Assembly: GCA_045546735.1 (NCBI GenBank)
Contig: JAZQDJ010000080.1
Coordinates: forward strand, 28,201-92,200
Length of the DNA stretch: 64,000 nucleotides
From: SVFI01 sp045546735
GTDB taxonomy: Bacteria; Bacillota; Clostridia; Lachnospirales; Lachnospiraceae
Direction of reading: 5' to 3'
Shown here in pieces: positions 49,373-58,522 of the stretch. The position numbers and the translations under genes were made by a program. The notes under the pieces are model-generated. The model was not told where the DNA came from. It searched no databases and worked only from the letters and a program-made list of their open reading frames with translations. Positions within the stretch are counted from its first letter, which is position 1. Every line of letters starts with the position of its first letter.

Positions 49373-51673
49373 ATGAGAAAGAAATTAGTAGCACTGATGC
49401 TCAGTCTTGTGCTTGCAGTATCTGTTACAGCCTGCGGAGGAAATGAAGCGGCTAAGGAAACTGCGGAAGTGACAGAGCAGACGGAAGTAACAGAAGAAGA
49501 GACAGAAGAAGAAGGGCCGGTGGAAGAAGCGGAACCGGAAGAGGAAGAACCGGCACAGGAAGAACCGGCAGAGCCTGAGTCACTCATGGGATTTAACATG
49601 ATTGAAAACGGTGATTTTGCAGCGGGACTTGCAGATTCATGGTTTACATACTGCGAGGGCGGATATGGTACCGTGGAAGCCAATGCAGACGGACAGATGG
49701 AAGTGAAGGTTGCCAGCATCGGAACGAAAGAACACGGCGTACAGGTGTACTATGATGGATTCGGTCTGGAGCAGGGATGTGTTTATGAAATGTCCTTTGA
49801 TGCATCTGCCAGCATAGCGCGTGATGTACAGTACCGTATTCAGATTAACGGCGGTGACTATCATGCATATTCCTTGGAAGAAGTAGCGGTGACACCGGAA
49901 ATGCAGCGTTTCACGATTCAGTTTACAATGGAAGAGCCGTCTGACCCGGCGCCTCGTCTTTGCTTTAATATGGGATTAGTTCGTGATACAGCAGCAGATA
50001 TTGCAGAACACAGTATTTATTTTGATAACTTTGAACTTTACTGTATTGATGAGAGTAACCGTGCAGGAGCCGCAGCAGAAGTGGAAACACCGGATGTGCA
50101 GCTTGATCAGATCGGTTATCTTCCGGGAGATGCTAAGATTGCAGTATTCCGCGGTGATGCGATCGGTGATGGATTTACGGTAAAAACTGCATCCGGTGAT
50201 GTGGTATGCGAAGGGAAACAGACATCAGCAAAGGAAAATGCGGATACAGGTGAAAAAGAATCTACGGGTGATTTCAGTGAAGTAAAAGATGCAGGTGAGT
50301 ATGTTGTAGTCGGTGCGAATGAGGAAGAATCTTATAGTTTCGTTATCGGTGAGGATGTATACGATGCAGCATTTAAGGATACGGTAAAGATGCTTTATAT
50401 GCAGCGCTGCGGCGTGGAACTCGGAAATGATCTTGCGGGAGATTTTGCCCATGATATATGTCATGCTTCAGAGGCAACCGTATTCGGAACAGATAAAAAA
50501 GTTGATGTTTCCGGCGGATGGCATGATGCAGGTGACTACGGAAGATACGTAGTTTCCGGAGCAAAGACGGTTGCAGATATTCTCCTTGCTTACGAGGCAT
50601 ATCCGGAGAGATTTTCAGATGATGTAGGTATACCGGAAAGCGGAAACGGTACAGCAGATATTTTAGATGAAGCAAAATATGAACTTGAATGGATGTTCAA
50701 GATGCAGGACGACGCTACAGGCGGTGTGTATCATAAAGTAACCTGTACGAATTTCCCGGGAATTGTAATGCCTGAGGAAGAAACAGAGGAACTGGTAGTG
50801 GCACCGGTTTCACATACAGCGACAGGTACATATGCAGCGACAATGGCTATGGCTGCAAGAGTATACAAAGACGTAGACAGTGCTTTCGCAGATAAATGTC
50901 TGGCAGCTGCAAAAGATGCAGTAGCATACATGGAAGCAAACCCGGATAATGGGGAAGGATTTAAAAATCCGACAGAAATCGTTACCGGAGAGTATCCGGA
51001 CGCGAACGATGCAGATGAGCGTCTTTGGATGTATGCAGAACTTTTCAAAACGACAGGTGACATTGCGTATGGTGAAAAAGCAGCAGAATTTGCGGATGCA
51101 CCGGCAGGTCTTGGCTGGGCAGATGTAGGTTACTACGGCGCATATGCTTATCTGACGGCAGCAGGAGCAGATGCTTCTTTTGCAGGAAAAATGAAAACAT
51201 ATATGGAAAACGGATGTAAAGCTGTTGCGGAAACTGCAAATGCCAATGCTTATGCTTGTTCTATTACAGGCGTATTCCCTTGGGGAAGTAACATGACGAT
51301 TGCAAACAACGGTATGCTTCTTCTTATGATGGATGAAGTTAACGGAAAGGATACATACAAAGATTTGGCGAAAGCGCAGATGCATTATTTGTTTGGTAAC
51401 AATACGACTTCTTTCTGTTTCCTGACAGGATACGGAGAAATGTCACCGGTCGGAACACACCACAGACCGTCCCAGTTCCTCAAACAGACAATGCCGGGTA
51501 TGTTAGTGGGCGGACCGAACAGTAATTTGGAAGATCCGTATGCCCAGAATGTGCTTAAAGACGCAGCACCGGCAAAATGTTATGTGGATAATGAGCAGAG
51601 TTTCTCATGTAATGAGATTACCGTATATTGGAACTCGCCGCTTATTTATTTGATGGCAGGTGCAGCAAAGTAA
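49373..51673 (+). CDS. Glycoside hydrolase family 9 cellulase, lipoprotein
   Basis: A 766-residue surface cellulase. A lipoprotein signal ends at Cys21 in VTACGG. Residues 24-70 form an acidic linker, 72-230 a carbohydrate-binding-like beta domain (starting GFNMIENGDF), about 240-330 a cellulase N-terminal Ig-like domain (QLDQIGYLPGDAK), and from about 335 the GH9 (alpha/alpha)6 catalytic domain. The catalytic Asp385 and Asp388 sit in WHDAGDYGR, and the acid Glu748 in CNEITVYW. It would cut beta-1,4-glucans outside the cell, tethered to the membrane. No cohesin or dockerin is visible. The GAGAGG ribosome site is good. Confidence 0.94.
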   Translation: MRKKLVALMLSLVLAVSVTACGGNEAAKETAEVTEQTEVTEEETEEEGPVEEAEPEEEEPAQEEPAEPESLMGFNMIENGDFAAGLADSWFTYCEGGYGTVEANADGQMEVKVASIGTKEHGVQVYYDGFGLEQGCVYEMSFDASASIARDVQYRIQINGGDYHAYSLEEVAVTPEMQRFTIQFTMEEPSDPAPRLCFNMGLVRDTAADIAEHSIYFDNFELYCIDESNRAGAAAEVETPDVQLDQIGYLPGDAKIAVFRGDAIGDGFTVKTASGDVVCEGKQTSAKENADTGEKESTGDFSEVKDAGEYVVVGANEEESYSFVIGEDVYDAAFKDTVKMLYMQRCGVELGNDLAGDFAHDICHASEATVFGTDKKVDVSGGWHDAGDYGRYVVSGAKTVADILLAYEAYPERFSDDVGIPESGNGTADILDEAKYELEWMFKMQDDATGGVYHKVTCTNFPGIVMPEEETEELVVAPVSHTATGTYAATMAMAARVYKDVDSAFADKCLAAAKDAVAYMEANPDNGEGFKNPTEIVTGEYPDANDADERLWMYAELFKTTGDIAYGEKAAEFADAPAGLGWADVGYYGAYAYLTAAGADASFAGKMKTYMENGCKAVAETANANAYACSITGVFPWGSNMTIANNGMLLLMMDEVNGKDTYKDLAKAQMHYLFGNNTTSFCFLTGYGEMSPVGTHHRPSQFLKQTMPGMLVGGPNSNLEDPYAQNVLKDAAPAKCYVDNEQSFSCNEITVYWNSPLIYLMAGAAK

Positions 51674-51689
51674 TTTTAAGGAGAAAGAT

Positions 51690-54047
51690 ATGGACATCAA
51701 TGTAAAACTTGCACAGGAATTAGGAATAAAAAAAGAGCAGGTAGAAGCAACTGTTAAATTGATTGATGAAGGAAATACAATCCCGTTCATCGCCCGTTAC
51801 CGTAAAGAGGTAACGGGTGCGCTGAACGATGAAATCCTGCGTAATCTTTATGAGCGTTTGAACTATTTGCGTAATTTGGAGGACAAAAAGGCAAGTGTTC
51901 TTTCCTCCATCGAAGAACAGGGAAAACTTACCGATGAACTCAAAGAAAAGATTTTGGCAGCAGAGACTCTTGTAGTTGTTGAGGACCTTTATCGTCCTTA
52001 CAAACAGAAGAGAAAAACGCGTGCGTCTGTTGCAAAGGAAAAAGGACTCGAACCGCTTGCAGAGCTCATTTTGGCTCAGGAGATTGCAACTTCTCTTATG
52101 GATGAGGCGGAGAAATATGTCGATGAAGAAAAAGGCGTAGCTTCGGCAAAAGAAGCGCTTGACGGTGCAAAAGACATTATTGCCGAGAAAATTTCCGATG
52201 AGGCGGATTACCGTATTTATATCCGTAAATTTACATTTGAAGAAGGAAAGATTGTAAGTACGGCAAAAGATCCGAAAGAGTCAAGCGTTTATGAAATGTA
52301 TTATGAATACGAGGAGCCGATAAAGAAAGTAGTCGGTCACAGAACGCTTGCGCTTAACCGCGGTGAAAAAGAGAAAATGCTTGTTGTTAAGGTGGAAGCA
52401 CCGGTAGATCGTATTCTCGGATACTTGGAAAAGCAGACAATCGTTAATGATAATCCGCAGACAACTCCGGTTTTGAAAGAGGCGATTGCAGACAGTTACA
52501 GTCGTCTGATTGCACCTGCAATTGAGCGCGAGATCCGCAATGAACTTACGGAAAAAGCAGAGGACGGAGCCATCACGGTGTTTGGTAAAAACTTAGAGCA
52601 GCTTCTTCTTCAACCGCCGATTGCAGGACGTGTCGTTCTCGGTTGGGACCCGGCGTTCAGAACCGGATGTAAGCTTGCGGTAGTTGACCCGACAGGAAAG
52701 GTGCTTGATACAACGGTTATTTTCCCGACGGAGCCACAGAATAAGATTAAAGAATCAAAAGAAATTCTCAAGAAAATCATTAAGAAGTACAATGTTTCGT
52801 TGATTTCGGTAGGAAACGGAACTGCTTCCCGTGAGTCGGAGCAGGTGATTGTAGAGCTGATTAAAGAACTTGATACAAAGGTAGAATACGTTATTGTAAA
52901 CGAGGCGGGAGCTTCTGTTTATTCGGCTTCTAAACTTGCGACAGAAGAGTTTCCGAATTTTGATGTGGGACAGCGTAGTGCAACTTCCATTGCGCGCCGT
53001 CTGCAGGATCCGCTCGCGGAACTTGTCAAGATTGATCCGCAGTCCATCGGTGTCGGCCAGTACCAGCATGATATGAACCAGAAAAAACTCGGTGAAGCCT
53101 TGGAAGGCGTTGTTGAGGATTGTGTCAATAAAGTCGGTGTAGACTTAAATACAGCGTCTGCATCTTTATTAGAGCATATTTCAGGTATTTCAAAAGTAAT
53201 TGCGAAAAATATCGTGGATTACAGAGAGACGAACGGGCGTTTTACAAACCGTAAGCAGCTTTTGAAAGTTGCAAAACTCGGTCCGAAAGCATATGAACAG
53301 TGTGCAGGATTTATGCGTATTGCAGATGGTGATAATCCGCTCGATGCGACAAGTGTGCATCCGGAGTCATATGAAGCAGTTCAAAAGCTTCTTGAACTTA
53401 CCGGACTTACGATGGATGATGTGAAGGAAGCGCAGAAAAAAGCAGCCCAGGACCGTCTGAAAGAAAAGAAAAACCCGACTCCTTCTGAAAAGAAGAAACC
53501 GGTGAAGAAAGAAAAGCAGGTAGTCATCCGTAATACAAATACGGCTATGGGTAAAGCACTTGCTCAGGCGATGGGCGGTGTGAGTCTTTCTACGGCAGCA
53601 GATAGCCCGAAAGAGGAAAAGGGAGGAACTGTTTCTGAAGGTATCGGTGGTCTTGAACGCAAGATTAAAGATAAGAAGAAAATGGCGGAGCAGCTCGGAA
53701 TCGGTGAGATTACTCTGACGGATATTTTAAAAGAACTTGAAAAACCGGCGCGCGATCCGCGTGATGATATGCCGACGCCGATTCTTCGCAGTGACGTTAT
53801 GGATTTGAAAGATTTGAAACCGGGTATGGTTTTGAAAGGAACTGTGCGTAACGTTATTGACTTCGGTGCGTTTGTTGATATCGGTGTGCATCAGGACGGA
53901 CTTGTCCATGTTTCGCAAATGACAGAGCGCTTTATCAAGCATCCGCTTGAGGCAGTCAGCGTAGGCGATATTGTAGACGTACAGGTTATGACAGTCGACG
54001 TTGCCAAGAAACGTATCCAGCTTACAATGAAGCTCGGAAAGAAATAA
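51690..54047 (+). CDS. tex: Tex family S1 RNA-binding transcription accessory protein
   Basis: A 785-residue nucleic-acid-binding protein. The start at 51690 follows AAGGAG. An N-terminal helical Tex region leads to a YqgF/RuvC-like domain with GWDPAFRTGCKLAVVDPTG, then helix-hairpin-helix units (DLNTASASLLEHISGIS), a variable basic linker (about residues 585-620), and a C-terminal S1 domain with GMVLKGTVRNVIDFGAFVDI. Tex proteins associate with RNA polymerase and RNA. Length is close to the family's. A strong terminator follows. Confidence 0.95.
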   Translation: MDINVKLAQELGIKKEQVEATVKLIDEGNTIPFIARYRKEVTGALNDEILRNLYERLNYLRNLEDKKASVLSSIEEQGKLTDELKEKILAAETLVVVEDLYRPYKQKRKTRASVAKEKGLEPLAELILAQEIATSLMDEAEKYVDEEKGVASAKEALDGAKDIIAEKISDEADYRIYIRKFTFEEGKIVSTAKDPKESSVYEMYYEYEEPIKKVVGHRTLALNRGEKEKMLVVKVEAPVDRILGYLEKQTIVNDNPQTTPVLKEAIADSYSRLIAPAIEREIRNELTEKAEDGAITVFGKNLEQLLLQPPIAGRVVLGWDPAFRTGCKLAVVDPTGKVLDTTVIFPTEPQNKIKESKEILKKIIKKYNVSLISVGNGTASRESEQVIVELIKELDTKVEYVIVNEAGASVYSASKLATEEFPNFDVGQRSATSIARRLQDPLAELVKIDPQSIGVGQYQHDMNQKKLGEALEGVVEDCVNKVGVDLNTASASLLEHISGISKVIAKNIVDYRETNGRFTNRKQLLKVAKLGPKAYEQCAGFMRIADGDNPLDATSVHPESYEAVQKLLELTGLTMDDVKEAQKKAAQDRLKEKKNPTPSEKKKPVKKEKQVVIRNTNTAMGKALAQAMGGVSLSTAADSPKEEKGGTVSEGIGGLERKIKDKKKMAEQLGIGEITLTDILKELEKPARDPRDDMPTPILRSDVMDLKDLKPGMVLKGTVRNVIDFGAFVDIGVHQDGLVHVSQMTERFIKHPLEAVSVGDIVDVQVMTVDVAKKRIQLTMKLGKK

Positions 54048-54072
54048 TAAAAATAATCATATGAATTTATGC

Positions 54073-54117
54073 CGAGGGTATCGGAACTTTGTTTGAGGTT
54101 CTGATACCCTCGTTTTT
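54073..54117 (+). terminator. Rho-independent terminator after tex
   Basis: CGAGGGTATCGGAAC (54073-54087) and GTTCTGATACCCTCG (about 54098-54112) with one mismatch, then TTTTT. Confidence 0.9.
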
Positions 54118-54172
54118 GGGATTGTAAGGGAAAGATAAAATAAAAAAATTATCGAAAAACATTAAAAAAGTA

Positions 54173-54201
54173 TTGACAAAGGATAAAAGCGGCATTATTA
54201 T
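54173..54201 (+). promoter_or_regulatory. Promoter of the DUF2975/HTH pair
   Basis: TTGACA (54173-54178), 17-bp spacer, TATTAT (54196-54201). A strong consensus match. Confidence 0.75.
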
Positions 54202-54207
54202 GTGTTT

Positions 54208-54247
54208 AACGATAAACGATAAAAATTTTATTTTTTCGTTTATTATC
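54208..54247 (+). promoter_or_regulatory. Operator-like repeats in the leader of the DUF2975/HTH pair
   Basis: Tandem AACGAT-AAACGAT followed by an inverted partner TCGTTTAT at 54236-54243. The left arm GATAAACGA (54211-54219) pairs with it at eight positions. This AT-rich block starts right after the -10 box, where an autorepressor would bind; the HTH protein encoded downstream is the natural candidate. Confidence 0.5.
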
Positions 54248-54296
54248 TTGCAAGAAAGTGACTTAAAACAATGTATAGAAAAGAAACGGAGAATGA

Positions 54297-55028
54297 ATGA
54301 TGAAAGAACAGGCAATTGAAAAAATTAACAAAATCGGGGAGATAAGCGGCAATATCACAAGAATCTGTAAAATTATGGTAGGAATCGGTATCGGAACGCT
54401 GCTTGTGGGAGCAATCCTTTGTTTTTTTGTTCCGGATAAAGGGGTTATCTTGGGGACGGAAACCCAAAAGAGTATCGAAATTGATATGGAAAAACTTCAT
54501 GCAGGTGTGACCGAGGAAGAGATTGATTATGTAGTGGAAGAACTGAACAGCGGAAGTGATGTTGAAATTGAGAGTGGTGTTATTGATGTGGAGATATCCG
54601 GTGAAGATCATGTTGCGGATACGGTTGAGAGAACTGAGCATGGATTTAAAATTGTGTCGGTTGAGCAGCGGTATGATATGAGTATCAGAGACGTGTCATG
54701 GGGACTCTTAGCTCTTGCATTTTTATTTGGTTTGACACAGATGACGCTCTACTTTGTGGGCTTCCTTTGCAAAGCATTCCGTGATTGCGAGTCGCCGTTT
54801 GAAGAAAATGTGATTAAAAAGATGCAGAATTTGGCATACGCATTAATCCCTTGGGCATTTGTAACCTCTTTCAAAGACAGTGTAGTGGAGTGGTTTTTCA
54901 AAGGAAGTAAAAATATTTCATGGTCACTTGATCTCGGAGTAGTGCTTATCGTACTTGTAGTATTCCTTCTTGTTTACATCTTTAAATATGGTGCAATCTT
55001 ACAGCAGGAATCAGACGAAACATTATAA
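54297..55028 (+). CDS. DUF2975-like membrane protein
   Basis: A 243-residue protein with four hydrophobic segments (near residues 25-45, 140-165, 180-200 and 215-235), the last three tight together, as in DUF2975 proteins. A long acidic loop (about 50-125) lies between the first and the second span. It is encoded directly before a small HTH regulator, the standard arrangement of this family, whose function is unknown. ATG at 54297 or 54300; the GGAG spacing slightly favours 54300. Confidence 0.8.
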   Translation: MMKEQAIEKINKIGEISGNITRICKIMVGIGIGTLLVGAILCFFVPDKGVILGTETQKSIEIDMEKLHAGVTEEEIDYVVEELNSGSDVEIESGVIDVEISGEDHVADTVERTEHGFKIVSVEQRYDMSIRDVSWGLLALAFLFGLTQMTLYFVGFLCKAFRDCESPFEENVIKKMQNLAYALIPWAFVTSFKDSVVEWFFKGSKNISWSLDLGVVLIVLVVFLLVYIFKYGAILQQESDETL

Positions 55029-55042
55029 GCAGGAGGTTAAAA

Positions 55043-55264
55043 ATGGGAAAAATAGTATTACGGCTTGACCGGGTGATGGCGGACAGGAAAATGAGTTTGA
55101 ATGAGCTTTCCGAAAAGGTCGGAGTATCTAATGTGAATCTTTCCAAAATGAAGACGGGCAAAATCAGTGCCATCCGTTTTTCTACATTAGAGGCAATCTG
55201 TGAAGTGTTAAACTGCCAGCCCGGGGATATTTTGGAATATGCTCCGGATGCTGAGGGAGAGTAG
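55043..55264 (+). CDS. Small Cro/CI-type (YozG-like) HTH regulator
   Basis: A 73-residue single-domain DNA-binding protein of the HTH_26/XRE type: LDRVMADRKMSLNELSEKVG then VNLSKMKTGKISAIRFSTLEAICEVLNCQPGDILEY. It lies 14 nt after the DUF2975 gene with AGCAGGAGG as ribosome site. The family pairing suggests that it regulates its own operon, for which the repeats at 54208-54247 are a likely site. Confidence 0.92.
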   Translation: MGKIVLRLDRVMADRKMSLNELSEKVGVSNVNLSKMKTGKISAIRFSTLEAICEVLNCQPGDILEYAPDAEGE

Positions 55265-55291
55265 GAAATACATGGGATTCTTTGAGATGGG

Positions 55292-55320
55292 TTGCATTGT
55301 ATAGGAAATCGTAGTATAAT
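55292..55320 (+). promoter_or_regulatory. Promoter of the FMN riboswitch-ribU unit
   Basis: TTGCAT (55292-55297), 17-bp spacer, TATAAT (55315-55320). It ends 25 nt before the riboswitch. Confidence 0.75.
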
Positions 55321-55345
55321 TCAAAACGTAAAAATAATGTTATGT

Positions 55346-55480
55346 TCTTCGGGGTTGGGTGCAATTCCCTACCGGCGGTGATGTGTTATAACAACAAGTC
55401 CGCGACCCGGTTACCTTTAAGTAATCGGCTGATCCGGTGTGATTCCGGAACCGACAGTAAAGTCTGGATGAGAGAAGAAA
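55346..55480 (+). promoter_or_regulatory. FMN riboswitch (RFN element)
   Basis: The hallmark segments appear in order: TCTTCGGGGTTGGGTGCAAT, CCCTACCGGCGGTGAT, AGTCCGCGACCCG, GATCCGGTGTGATTCCGGA, ACCGACAGTAAAGTCTGGAT and the closing GAGAGAAGA. All conserved positions of the six-helix junction that I can recall are in place. It senses FMN and stops ribU expression when FMN is abundant, through the terminator at 55535. Confidence 0.97.
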
Positions 55481-55534
55481 GACAAGACTGCTCAGTGTAT
55501 GTACAGAGCGGAGACTATCTTGGTATGTTAATTG

Positions 55535-55562
55535 CCCCGAATCTTTTGATTCGGGGTTTTTT
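55535..55562 (+). terminator. Terminator of the FMN riboswitch expression platform
   Basis: CCCCGAATC (55535-55543), TTTT loop, GATTCGGGG (55548-55556), TTTTTT (55557-55562). It lies between aptamer and coding start, so it controls read-through into ribU. Confidence 0.92.
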
Positions 55563-55607
55563 ACATCTTTCCGTGAGAACAAAGCAATGTAAAAAGGAGA
55601 GAAAACC

Positions 55608-56219
55608 ATGAAAAAAACAAACAAGACAAAAACGTATCAGATTGCAATGATTGGAATGCTGTCGGCAATCGCATTTATTATTGAGGCACTTAATTTTTCA
55701 GTGCCGTTTATGCCGTCGTTCATCAAACTTGACTTTTCGGAACTTCCGGCACTCATCGGTTCTTTTGCGATGGGACCGGTACAGGGCATTTTAATCTGCT
55801 TAATAAAAAATGTCTTCAATCTTCTGCACACATCGACAGGCGGTGTAGGTGAGCTCAGCAATTTTCTGCTCGGAACAATATTTGTAGGTGTAGCGGGACT
55901 TATTTATAAGTCGAATAAAGGAAAGAAAAGTGCGCTGATAGGCTCGTTAATCGGAGCAGTGGCAGGCGCAATATTCAGTATTTTTTCAAATTACATGTTT
56001 GTTTATCCGTGTTATATTTCGTTGTTCGGAATGTCGGAGACGGGAATTTTGTCTATGTACCAGGCAATTAATCCGAATGTAGACAGCTTGCTGGAGGCGC
56101 TTCTTGTCTTTAATGCGCCTTTCACATTCGGAAAGAATATGATCAGTGTGGTAATCACATTTTTGATTTATAAACGTATTTCACCGATTATCAAAGGGTC
56201 ATTTTTGAATAAATCATAA
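55608..56219 (+). CDS. ribU: ECF transporter substrate-binding subunit RibU (riboflavin)
   Basis: A 203-residue membrane protein with about six hydrophobic spans. The S-component signatures are a basic N-terminus, AMIGMLSAIAFIIE, and PSFIKLDFSELPALIGSFAMGP, the riboflavin-binding first extracellular region. It takes up riboflavin with the shared ECF module (not in this window). The FMN riboswitch upstream independently supports a flavin substrate. Start: AAAAGGAG. Confidence 0.96.
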   Translation: MKKTNKTKTYQIAMIGMLSAIAFIIEALNFSVPFMPSFIKLDFSELPALIGSFAMGPVQGILICLIKNVFNLLHTSTGGVGELSNFLLGTIFVGVAGLIYKSNKGKKSALIGSLIGAVAGAIFSIFSNYMFVYPCYISLFGMSETGILSMYQAINPNVDSLLEALLVFNAPFTFGKNMISVVITFLIYKRISPIIKGSFLNKS

Positions 56220-56240
56220 TAAAATGTTTATAAGAAATAG

Positions 56241-56299
56241 TTGACAAATCTGTCTTGTTGTATTAGTGTATTAAACGAATAGTACAACAAGACATTTTT
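56241..56299 (+). promoter_or_regulatory. Promoter-like box and long inverted repeat ahead of the ABC exporter
   Basis: TTGACA (56241-56246) is followed by a perfect 12-bp inverted repeat: TGTCTTGTTGTA (56251-56262) and TACAACAAGACA (56283-56294), with a 20-nt loop and then TTTTT (56295-56299). As RNA this is a terminator for ribU; as DNA it overlaps the presumed -10 region (TAGTGT, 56264-56269, a poor match), where a repressor could bind. Confidence 0.6.
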
Positions 56300-56323
56300 A
56301 TTAAGACAGAGAAAGGGGAACAT

Positions 56324-57016
56324 ATGAGTGCTTTAGTTGAAATTCGGGATATGAGTAAAATATACAATCCCGGAGAAAATGAAGTAAGAGCCTTGGATCA
56401 TGTGAGTCTGACGATACAAAAAGGGGAATTTGTAGCGATTATCGGTCAGTCGGGTTCGGGAAAATCGACGCTCATGAATATGATTGGGTGTTTGGACGTT
56501 CCGACCGAAGGGACTTACATATTAAACGGACAGGATGTTTCGAGGCTGAAGGACGATGAATTATCCGATATCCGGAATAGGGAAATCGGGTTTATCTTCC
56601 AGGGATTTAATCTGATTCCGAATCTGACGGCAAGAGAAAACGTGGAATTGCCTCTCATTTACCGGGGAGTTTCACAGAAAGAACGTCATGAATTGTCAGA
56701 GCAGGCATTAAAAATTGTAGGATTGGAACATCGTATGAATCACAGACCTTCGGAAATGTCCGGCGGTCAGCAGCAAAGAGTTGCGATAGCACGTGCAATT
56801 GCGCAGGCGCCGCCTGTGATACTGGCCGATGAACCGACCGGTAACCTTGATTCGTCTTCGAGCAAAGAAATTATCAATGTTTTGAAAGATTTGCATAAAG
56901 ACGGAAGAACTGTGATTTTGATTACGCATGACAATGATATTGCAGCGCAGGCAAAGCGCGTTGTAAGAATTATGGACGGAAAAATAGAAAGGGATTATGA
57001 AAATGGAAGAGAATAA
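56324..57016 (+). CDS. MacB-type ABC transporter ATP-binding protein
   Basis: A 230-residue ATPase of the LolD/MacB class that works with FtsX-like permeases. Walker A GQSGSGKST is at residues 41-49, the signature MSGGQQQRVA and Walker B VILADEPTGNLD follow in order, and an ITHDND switch histidine ends the core. The gene starts a three-gene exporter cassette (ATPase, adaptor, permease). The next gene overlaps its last 20 nt. AAAGGGG ribosome site. Confidence 0.95.
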   Translation: MSALVEIRDMSKIYNPGENEVRALDHVSLTIQKGEFVAIIGQSGSGKSTLMNMIGCLDVPTEGTYILNGQDVSRLKDDELSDIRNREIGFIFQGFNLIPNLTARENVELPLIYRGVSQKERHELSEQALKIVGLEHRMNHRPSEMSGGQQQRVAIARAIAQAPPVILADEPTGNLDSSSSKEIINVLKDLHKDGRTVILITHDNDIAAQAKRVVRIMDGKIERDYENGRE

Positions 57017-58508
57017 AGTGGTGGAAACTCCGGAACTTATAATTACAGACAGAACAAAGAAAAAGAAAGTGAAACCTTGGATGATATTTACAGCTGCGTT
57101 TGTGGTGCTGATGGTGGTTCTTGTTATAGTAGGAATTATTAAATTTTCGTCGATGATGACAGGAATGGGAACTCCGGTAGAAGTGAAAGAAGCTTTTAGA
57201 GGAAGTATTGCGCAGACAGTTGCAACCTCCGGAACAGTGTCATCGGAAGAAACGAAAACATATTTTGCCGACGTGACAGCGAAAGTTGATACACTTGCAG
57301 TTGCTCCGGGACAATTTGTGAAGCAGGGAGAATTGCTCCTTACTTATGATACGGAAGACCTCGAGAAAATGATGAAACAGACAGAGCTCGAGACGAAAAT
57401 CAGTACATATGGTGCGGATGCAGCAATTGTAGGTATCAACAGTGCACAGCAGAAAGCAGCAGAGGCTGCAATCAATTACGAAGATGCAAAAAAATATGTA
57501 GCGCACTACACAGAATGTGTAGGTCAGGCGAGTGCATTGCTTGAAAAAGCGACGGAATTATCCGGACAGCAGGCGGCTCTTGCGGCAGATATAAAGAAAT
57601 ATGAAAAAGCGTTAAAGAGTAATCCGGATGATAAAGAGACGGCAAAAGCTCTGAAAGCGGCAATGAAAGAACTTGAAAAAGTAACAAAAGAACTTGCAGG
57701 TTATGATATCAATGAGATTAAGAAGACACTTGAAGTTTGCAGTGGTGATCTGGCAGAATACAAAGCTCTTCTGAAAGAATATGAGCTTTCAAAAGAAGGG
57801 GATCCGGCTGCATCTTTGAATGTTGCACAGCAGGCGGCATCTAAGGAAATGGCACAGCTTTCAAAGAAAAGTGTGGAAGAACAGCTTGCTGACGCAAAAG
57901 AAGGTGTGAAAGCAGATTTTGACGGTGTAGTAAGCGAAGTGACAGCGGTAGTCGGTCAGACTGCAACAGAAGGTTTGCAGCTTTTTACAGTTCATAATAC
58001 GGATAAGCTTAAGGTAACTCTTTCCGTGACTAAATATGATGTGCAAAAACTTGCTGTCGGACAGAAAGCGGAGATTACGATTAACGGAACAACGTATGAA
58101 GGAAGCGTAAGCAAAATCAGCAGAATTGCTTCGGTGAATGCATCCGGAGCAGCAGTTGTGGACGCAGAGATTCATATTGATAATCCGGATGACACGATTA
58201 TTTTAGGTATGGAAGCAAAAGTTTCTGTCCAAACAGCGGAAGCAAAAGATATTCTGATGATTCCTAGTGCAAGTGTAAACTATTCCAGCGACGGAATTTT
58301 CTGTTATGTACTTGCTGATGGTGTGATTGAAAAACGTACTATTGAGACAGGTATCAGTGATGATGAGTATATTCAGGTTATTTCGGGATTGAAAGAAGGG
58401 GAAAAAGTAGTAACCAATGTAACAGGAACAATTGAAGAGGGTATGCCTGCAAGTGAGATGAATATGGCTGCTTTGACAGGTGAAGAGACTGAGGAAACAA
58501 ACGAGTAG
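56997..58508 (+). CDS. MacA-like periplasmic-adaptor-type membrane fusion protein
   Basis: A 503-residue HlyD/RND adaptor. One N-terminal span (about residues 28-49) anchors it; the extracytoplasmic part has a lipoyl/barrel-sandwich domain split by a long alanine- and lysine-rich helical hairpin (about 120-300), then beta-barrel domains and a C-terminal domain. In Gram-positive bacteria such adaptors pair with MacB-type permeases to export peptides or antibiotics. Start at 56997 overlaps the ATPase gene; the second ATG at 57003 is an alternative. Confidence 0.92.
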   Translation: MKMEENKVVETPELIITDRTKKKKVKPWMIFTAAFVVLMVVLVIVGIIKFSSMMTGMGTPVEVKEAFRGSIAQTVATSGTVSSEETKTYFADVTAKVDTLAVAPGQFVKQGELLLTYDTEDLEKMMKQTELETKISTYGADAAIVGINSAQQKAAEAAINYEDAKKYVAHYTECVGQASALLEKATELSGQQAALAADIKKYEKALKSNPDDKETAKALKAAMKELEKVTKELAGYDINEIKKTLEVCSGDLAEYKALLKEYELSKEGDPAASLNVAQQAASKEMAQLSKKSVEEQLADAKEGVKADFDGVVSEVTAVVGQTATEGLQLFTVHNTDKLKVTLSVTKYDVQKLAVGQKAEITINGTTYEGSVSKISRIASVNASGAAVVDAEIHIDNPDDTIILGMEAKVSVQTAEAKDILMIPSASVNYSSDGIFCYVLADGVIEKRTIETGISDDEYIQVISGLKEGEKVVTNVTGTIEEGMPASEMNMAALTGEETEETNE

Positions 58509-58522
58509 GAAAAGGGGAAAAT

